Below, in pieces: positions 60,471 to 64,000 of a stretch of DNA of 64,000 nt. A program made the position numbers and the translations under genes. The notes beneath the pieces were generated by a model. That model was not told the DNA's origin. It was given only the letters and a program-made list of their open reading frames with translations, and did not search any database. Position 1 is the first letter of the stretch. Every line of letters begins with the position of its first letter. This stretch comes from Armatimonas rosea (GTDB lineage Bacteria > Armatimonadota > Armatimonadia > Armatimonadales > Armatimonadaceae): contig NZ_JACHGW010000003.1 in the NCBI RefSeq assembly GCF_014202505.1, positions 372,001-436,000 on the forward strand. The letters are read 5' to 3'.

Positions 60471-60854
60471 GCGTATACTTCTAAACTCCTACCGTTACTG
60501 TGCCAAAACGAGGCGCAATCCTGAAAACTGGTAGTTTTTTCAGTGAGGTTTTGGTAGCAGATCGTATGGCTATTTTCGTATTTAGTATGCTAGTTTCGAT
60601 ATTGATTGCTGGTAATGCTACTAGTATGGACACTATATTTGCTGGTTTTTAGAAATAGAGTGATTAAATTGCTAAAATAGGCCTGAGACCTCGTTGCGGG
60701 TATTCCGATTCTCTGATGACAGTGTTTTGGCATCAGAAAAAATTTAGGGGATTATTCGTGTTCGTGTCGATTTGGCATGGTGGTTGCTTTAGCTCTATGA
60801 GTGACCCTACTAGGGAAAACTTTTAAACGAGCACACGAGAAGGGGAGCGTTAAA
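60471..60854. promoter_or_regulatory. AT-rich divergent control region of the exopolysaccharide locus
   Basis: This 384-bp gap between the initiating transferase (-) and the exporter gene (+) has no credible gene. It is conspicuously AT-rich (e.g. 60540-60680) compared with the backbone. It contains the sigma-54 element at 60772-60788 and a TTGGCAC half-element for the other direction near 60490-60507. The AT-rich centre could hold activator or nucleoid-protein sites. Confidence 0.6.
60772..60788 (+). promoter_or_regulatory. sigma-54 type promoter of the exporter operon
   Basis: TTGGCATGGTGGTTGCT differs from the consensus TTGGCACGNNNNTTGCW at one position only; GG (60774-60775) and GC (60786-60787) have the required spacing. 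The expected start near 60799 leaves a leader of about 56 nt with AAGGGGAG before ATG 60855. Confidence 0.75.
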
Positions 60855-62207
60855 ATGAAGACAACTCAACAAACACGACGGATGATGATGACACTGGGGG
60901 TCCTTGCGACCACGCAGACCACCTGGGCAGCCGGCCCCATTCCCGGCATGGCGGTTGTTCCCGTCGTGGTTGGTGCCCAGGCCCGCCGCGTCCAAGAGGC
61001 TCGTCCTCTGCAGCTGCCCGCTCCCAGTGAGCCCCGCAGCACGCCCTCCGTTGCGAGCCCCGCCGCGAGCTCCGTAGCTAGTGCACAGAGCCGCTATAAA
61101 GTCCGGGCGGGCGACTCGCTGGAGATCAAGGTCATGGGGCGCCCCGAGCTCACCCAGGCAGTGACGGTCGCTCCGGATGGGACGATCATCTACCCCTATG
61201 TCGGAGAGGTCGCGATCGCGGGGGACTCGCTGGTGCAGATTATCGCCAAGCTCAAAGGGGGCCTGAAGCGCCAGCTCGAGAACCCGCAGATCCTGGTCTC
61301 CGTGGTCAAGCGCCAGATGGGCGAGGTCGCGGTGCTGGGGCCGGTGAAAGAGGCGGGCAAGAAAGAGCTCGGCGACGACTGGAGGGTGCTGAACCTAATC
61401 GCCGCCGCCGGTGGGCTGACCGTGGAGCGTCCTGAGTTTGTGACGATGCGCCTGGTGCGCAAGGGCGGCCAGACCACCCTCAATGTCGATCCGATCCAGC
61501 TCTACGCGTCGGGCGATCCCAAGCTGAACTTTATGCTCGAAGACGGCGACCTGCTGGTGATCCAGGAGCGCGACAAGAGCGAGACCATGGTGACTGTCGT
61601 GGGTGAGGTCGGCAAGCCCGGCCAGGTGATCTGCCCCCGCGATGGCTCTCCCCTGGCGGCTCTGGTGGCGGCGGGCGGTGCGACCGGCAAGGCGAGCCTC
61701 TCCAAAGCGACCCTGCGCCGCGGCTCGGGCGGAACCCCGATCCCCGTGGACCTGAGCAACCCCGATAAGCTCCCGCTGAGCCTGCAAGTGGGGCCAGGCG
61801 ACACCCTGACCATCCCCGCGAGTGTCAGCCAGGTCTTTATCGCCGGCGCGGGTGTCCTCAAGCCCGGTGCCGTGGAGATCCCCGACAAGACCGCGCTGAC
61901 CATCTACTGGGCGATCCAGCAGGCCGGTGGTGTCCAGCAAGACGCCGACCTGAAGCACGCCAGTATCACCCGGATCGCTCCCAACGGCGCTCCGATCGCG
62001 GAGGAGATCGACCTGGAGAAGATCTTCAAGAACCGCAACTCCCAGGGCAAGGGAGCGGAGGAAGCCGCCGCTCTCAATAGCAAGCTCAAGCCCGGTGACA
62101 TCCTGGAGATTCCTACCAAGGGTGCCAAGCGGCGCGGGTTCAACCTGGGCCTAAACGAGGCGATGATGGGCCTCTCGACCTACCTGATGGTTCGCCAGAT
62201 TCGCTAA
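60855..62207 (+). CDS. polysaccharide export protein (Wza-like, SLBB domains)
   Basis: A 450-residue periplasmic/outer-membrane exporter. Signal peptide MKTTQQTRRMMM.. to WAAG, without a lipobox. After a Pro/Ser-rich linker comes the polysaccharide export domain (YKVRAGDSLEIKVMGRPEL, VAPDGTIIYPYVGEV). Then two or three SLBB domains follow (EVAVLGPVKEAG.., VTVVGEVGKPGQV.., VFIAGAGVLKPGAVEI). ATG 60855 is chosen for the signal peptide and ribosome site; the open frame from 60801 would overlap the predicted transcript start. It heads the operon that includes the Wzz-type gene. Confidence 0.92.
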   Translation: MKTTQQTRRMMMTLGVLATTQTTWAAGPIPGMAVVPVVVGAQARRVQEARPLQLPAPSEPRSTPSVASPAASSVASAQSRYKVRAGDSLEIKVMGRPELTQAVTVAPDGTIIYPYVGEVAIAGDSLVQIIAKLKGGLKRQLENPQILVSVVKRQMGEVAVLGPVKEAGKKELGDDWRVLNLIAAAGGLTVERPEFVTMRLVRKGGQTTLNVDPIQLYASGDPKLNFMLEDGDLLVIQERDKSETMVTVVGEVGKPGQVICPRDGSPLAALVAAGGATGKASLSKATLRRGSGGTPIPVDLSNPDKLPLSLQVGPGDTLTIPASVSQVFIAGAGVLKPGAVEIPDKTALTIYWAIQQAGGVQQDADLKHASITRIAPNGAPIAEEIDLEKIFKNRNSQGKGAEEAAALNSKLKPGDILEIPTKGAKRRGFNLGLNEAMMGLSTYLMVRQIR

Positions 62208-62229
62208 CGTACGGAAATTATCAAGAACT

Positions 62230-63774
62230 ATGTATCGTCGCACAAACGTTATTTATCGAGTGGTGGATGCGCTGTTTCGGAACCGCAACCTGGTTCTGAT
62301 CACCCTGCTGTGTGTCGCGATTCCGGTCGCGCTCCTGCTGATCTTCAAGTCCAAGGGCTACACGGCCACCGCCGCGGTGAGTGTCGCGCAAGAGGGCAAG
62401 ATCCTGCGGGAGAACATCGGGGCCAATATCGACCAGTCCGGCTGGAAGAGCGCCGCGGAGGTGCATGTCGCCAACCTCACCACGCTGATGAAGGATGTCC
62501 GCCAGGGCGGCTTTGTCGATGAGGTCTTTCAGCGGGCGGCGCTGAGCCACCCGATCTCGCTGGCACCGGGCAGCTACGACAAGCGGGTCGAGGCCTTTCT
62601 CAGCGGCTTCACGATCAAGACAGATGGCGACAACCTCTTTACGATCAGCCTGAACTGGGAAGATGGCGACGAGTGCAAGAAGCTGGTGAAGGCGATCCAG
62701 GACCAGTACATTGTCGAGACCGTCCGCTCCAAGCAAGTCGCATCGCAGAGCGGGGTGGTCTACTACCAGAAGCAGATCGAGCAGGTCGAGCAGAAGATGA
62801 CCGATGCCAATGTGCAGCTGGAGCGCTTTCGCAAGCTGCACCCTGAGCTCGGCCCGACCAGCCACGAGGTCATCACCGACCGCATTGGCCTCCTGGAAGA
62901 CCGGCTGCAGCGCGCCAAGCTTGCTCTTGTCGAGGGCGGCGAGCGCCAGACACTGCTCGCACCGCGCCTCTCGCAAGAGAGAAAGTTTATCGAGCCCGAG
63001 AGCCCGTCGGTGGTGGGAAGCACCGACTCGGTCGCCCGAAAGCACCTGCGTGAGCTGGAGGACCGCCGCTCGCAGCTGACCTCGGGAGATAGCCCCTACG
63101 CCACGACCAGCGACACGATCCGCGCCTTAGACCAGCAGATCGACCGTGCGCGCCTCGATGTCAAGCGGGAGCAGCGCGAGAAAGTGAAGACCGGGGGCGT
63201 CACCCGCCGGGTGAACCCTCGCTACGCCGAGCTCGCCGAGGCGACGACCCAGTCCGCGCTGACCGCCAAGACCGCCAAGCTAGAGATCGAGCAGGTCACC
63301 CAGCAGATCGCCGCGGCCAAGAAAGAGCTCAAGGACCTCCCCGCCCTCCAGAACAAGATGAACGATCTTGACTTCAAGGCAACCTCGATCCAGAACGACC
63401 TTGGCAAACTACGGACCGGCCTCCAGAACGCCCTGCAGAAAGATGCCTTGGAGAAGGACCTGGCGAGCCAGACCCTGAAGGCGGTGGGCGAGGTCTATGC
63501 GGCCAGCCTCTCCGGCCCGAAGAAGCGCATCCAGCTCGGGTTTGTGAGCCTGATCCTGGGCGCTGTGGTCGCGGCCCTGATGGTGGCGCTCCGTGAGTGG
63601 GCCGACCCGACCATCCGCTACGAGACCGATATCGAGCAGGCGCTGGACATTCCCGTCCTGACCGGCCTCCCCGAGACCCGCGCCGTCCTGGCACCTAAGA
63701 GCCTCGAAGGAAGCCGCCGCTCCGGAAGCAAGTCCCGCAGGCCCAAGGCCCTGCTGCCTTCCGAGGAACTATAG
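62230..63774 (+). CDS. Wzz/GumC-type chain-length determinant protein
   Basis: A 514-residue polysaccharide co-polymerase. Membrane helices at about 21-39 and 431-452 enclose a long periplasmic coiled-coil region (VEQKMTDANVQLERFRKL, AKLEIEQVTQQIAAAKKELKDL). The C-terminal cytoplasmic tail ends LTGLPETRAVLAPK.. and is basic. There is no tyrosine-kinase (Walker) domain fused, so any partner kinase must be encoded separately. It follows the exporter by 22 nt. Confidence 0.9.
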   Translation: MYRRTNVIYRVVDALFRNRNLVLITLLCVAIPVALLLIFKSKGYTATAAVSVAQEGKILRENIGANIDQSGWKSAAEVHVANLTTLMKDVRQGGFVDEVFQRAALSHPISLAPGSYDKRVEAFLSGFTIKTDGDNLFTISLNWEDGDECKKLVKAIQDQYIVETVRSKQVASQSGVVYYQKQIEQVEQKMTDANVQLERFRKLHPELGPTSHEVITDRIGLLEDRLQRAKLALVEGGERQTLLAPRLSQERKFIEPESPSVVGSTDSVARKHLRELEDRRSQLTSGDSPYATTSDTIRALDQQIDRARLDVKREQREKVKTGGVTRRVNPRYAELAEATTQSALTAKTAKLEIEQVTQQIAAAKKELKDLPALQNKMNDLDFKATSIQNDLGKLRTGLQNALQKDALEKDLASQTLKAVGEVYAASLSGPKKRIQLGFVSLILGAVVAALMVALREWADPTIRYETDIEQALDIPVLTGLPETRAVLAPKSLEGSRRSGSKSRRPKALLPSEEL

Positions 63775-63801
63775 AGCAAGAGAGCAAGAGGAAGAGACCG
63801 C

Positions 63802-64000
63802 GTGATTACCCAAGACCACCCGCTAGAGCAGCCCACTATGAACGAAGACCACAACGACCTGAGCCTAGAGCGAGTCGCCCCCACGACTAGTGTCACCCTT
63901 GTTCCTGCGGAGGCCCTCCGCCGTGTCCATGTCGCCATCGAGCGCGCCGATGCGGACTTCGCCCAGCTCCACGCCGCCATGGAGTGGCAGCTCGCCGAGA
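63802..64000 (+). CDS. next gene of the exopolysaccharide operon, 5' end only
   Basis: An open frame runs from GTG 63802 (GAGGAAGAG just upstream) or ATG 63838 to the window edge, 27 nt after the Wzz-type gene. The visible ~66 residues (MNEDHNDLSLERVAP.. , VHVAIERADADFAQLHA) are acidic and helical with no recognised domain. It could be an unrelated operon member or a protein with a later catalytic domain. Confidence 0.6.
   Translation, partial: MITQDHPLEQPTMNEDHNDLSLERVAPTTSVTLVPAEALRRVHVAIERADADFAQLHAAMEWQLAE

Overview
The window looks like a chromosomal segment of a GC-rich, Gram-negative-type (diderm) bacterium. My best guess is Armatimonadota; no rRNA or other decisive marker is present, so this is inference. 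Supporting signs are a DUF4058 gene, two PEP-CTERM proteins, lipopolysaccharide heptose genes, MEP-pathway isoprenoid genes, a BlaI/M56 sensor pair, and many transcripts that appear to start directly at the start codon. No tRNA, rRNA, CRISPR array or prophage was seen.

Layout. 1-2.1 kb: tail of a membrane cytochrome b, a Tat-exported molybdopterin oxidoreductase, an exported MsrB and a SMI1/KNR4-like protein. 2.2-4.4 kb: dxr and a site-2 protease. 4.4-5.9 kb: an ECF sigma factor operon ending in an unrecognised repeat protein. 6-11 kb: a beta-propeller/dihaem cytochrome fusion, thymidine kinase, a Pnkp-like kinase-phosphatase, a REP-associated tyrosine transposase framed by perfect 27-bp inverted repeats, and an MgtC family protein. 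11-16 kb: S41 peptidase, lipoprotein, grpE, a bacterial PARG and a zinc-ribbon membrane protein. 16-23 kb: heptose transfer genes, an OafA-type acyltransferase and a visibly AT-richer pair of glycosyltransferases that look acquired. 23-31 kb: a class V aminotransferase, the blaI/M56 pair with two operators, thioredoxin 2, and ispG interrupted by a complete 371-residue intein with a LAGLIDADG endonuclease. 31-40 kb: DUF4058, MscS channel, prfA, a large unknown protein, UDP-sugar dehydrogenase, rho and a bifunctional nuclease. 40-46.6 kb: two PEP-CTERM proteins, an MFS transporter, DinB, an alginate-lyase-like protein and a redoxin. 46.6-54.8 kb: two paralogous adenylate cyclase/NB-ARC/TPR regulators flanking a GH4 glycosidase. 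54.8-64 kb: small exported or unknown proteins, then an exopolysaccharide locus (two GT4 enzymes, a WecG/TagA enzyme, an initiating sugar transferase, a Wza-type exporter and a Wzz-type co-polymerase).

Cross-cutting signals. (1) At least fourteen genes carry a -10 box of the type GGGTANAAT ending 5-7 nt before the start codon, which implies leaderless mRNAs and settles several start codons. (2) Two sigma-54 (-24/-12) promoter candidates sit in the exopolysaccharide locus, one for each transcription direction. (3) At least six palindromic intergenic elements are present; three of them supply stop codons or tail codons of adjacent genes, and two share a GTAGCC-NNN-GGCT hairpin with the arms of the transposase element. 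(4) The ispG intein sits exactly at an iron-sulfur ligand cysteine of an essential enzyme and is the most striking single feature.
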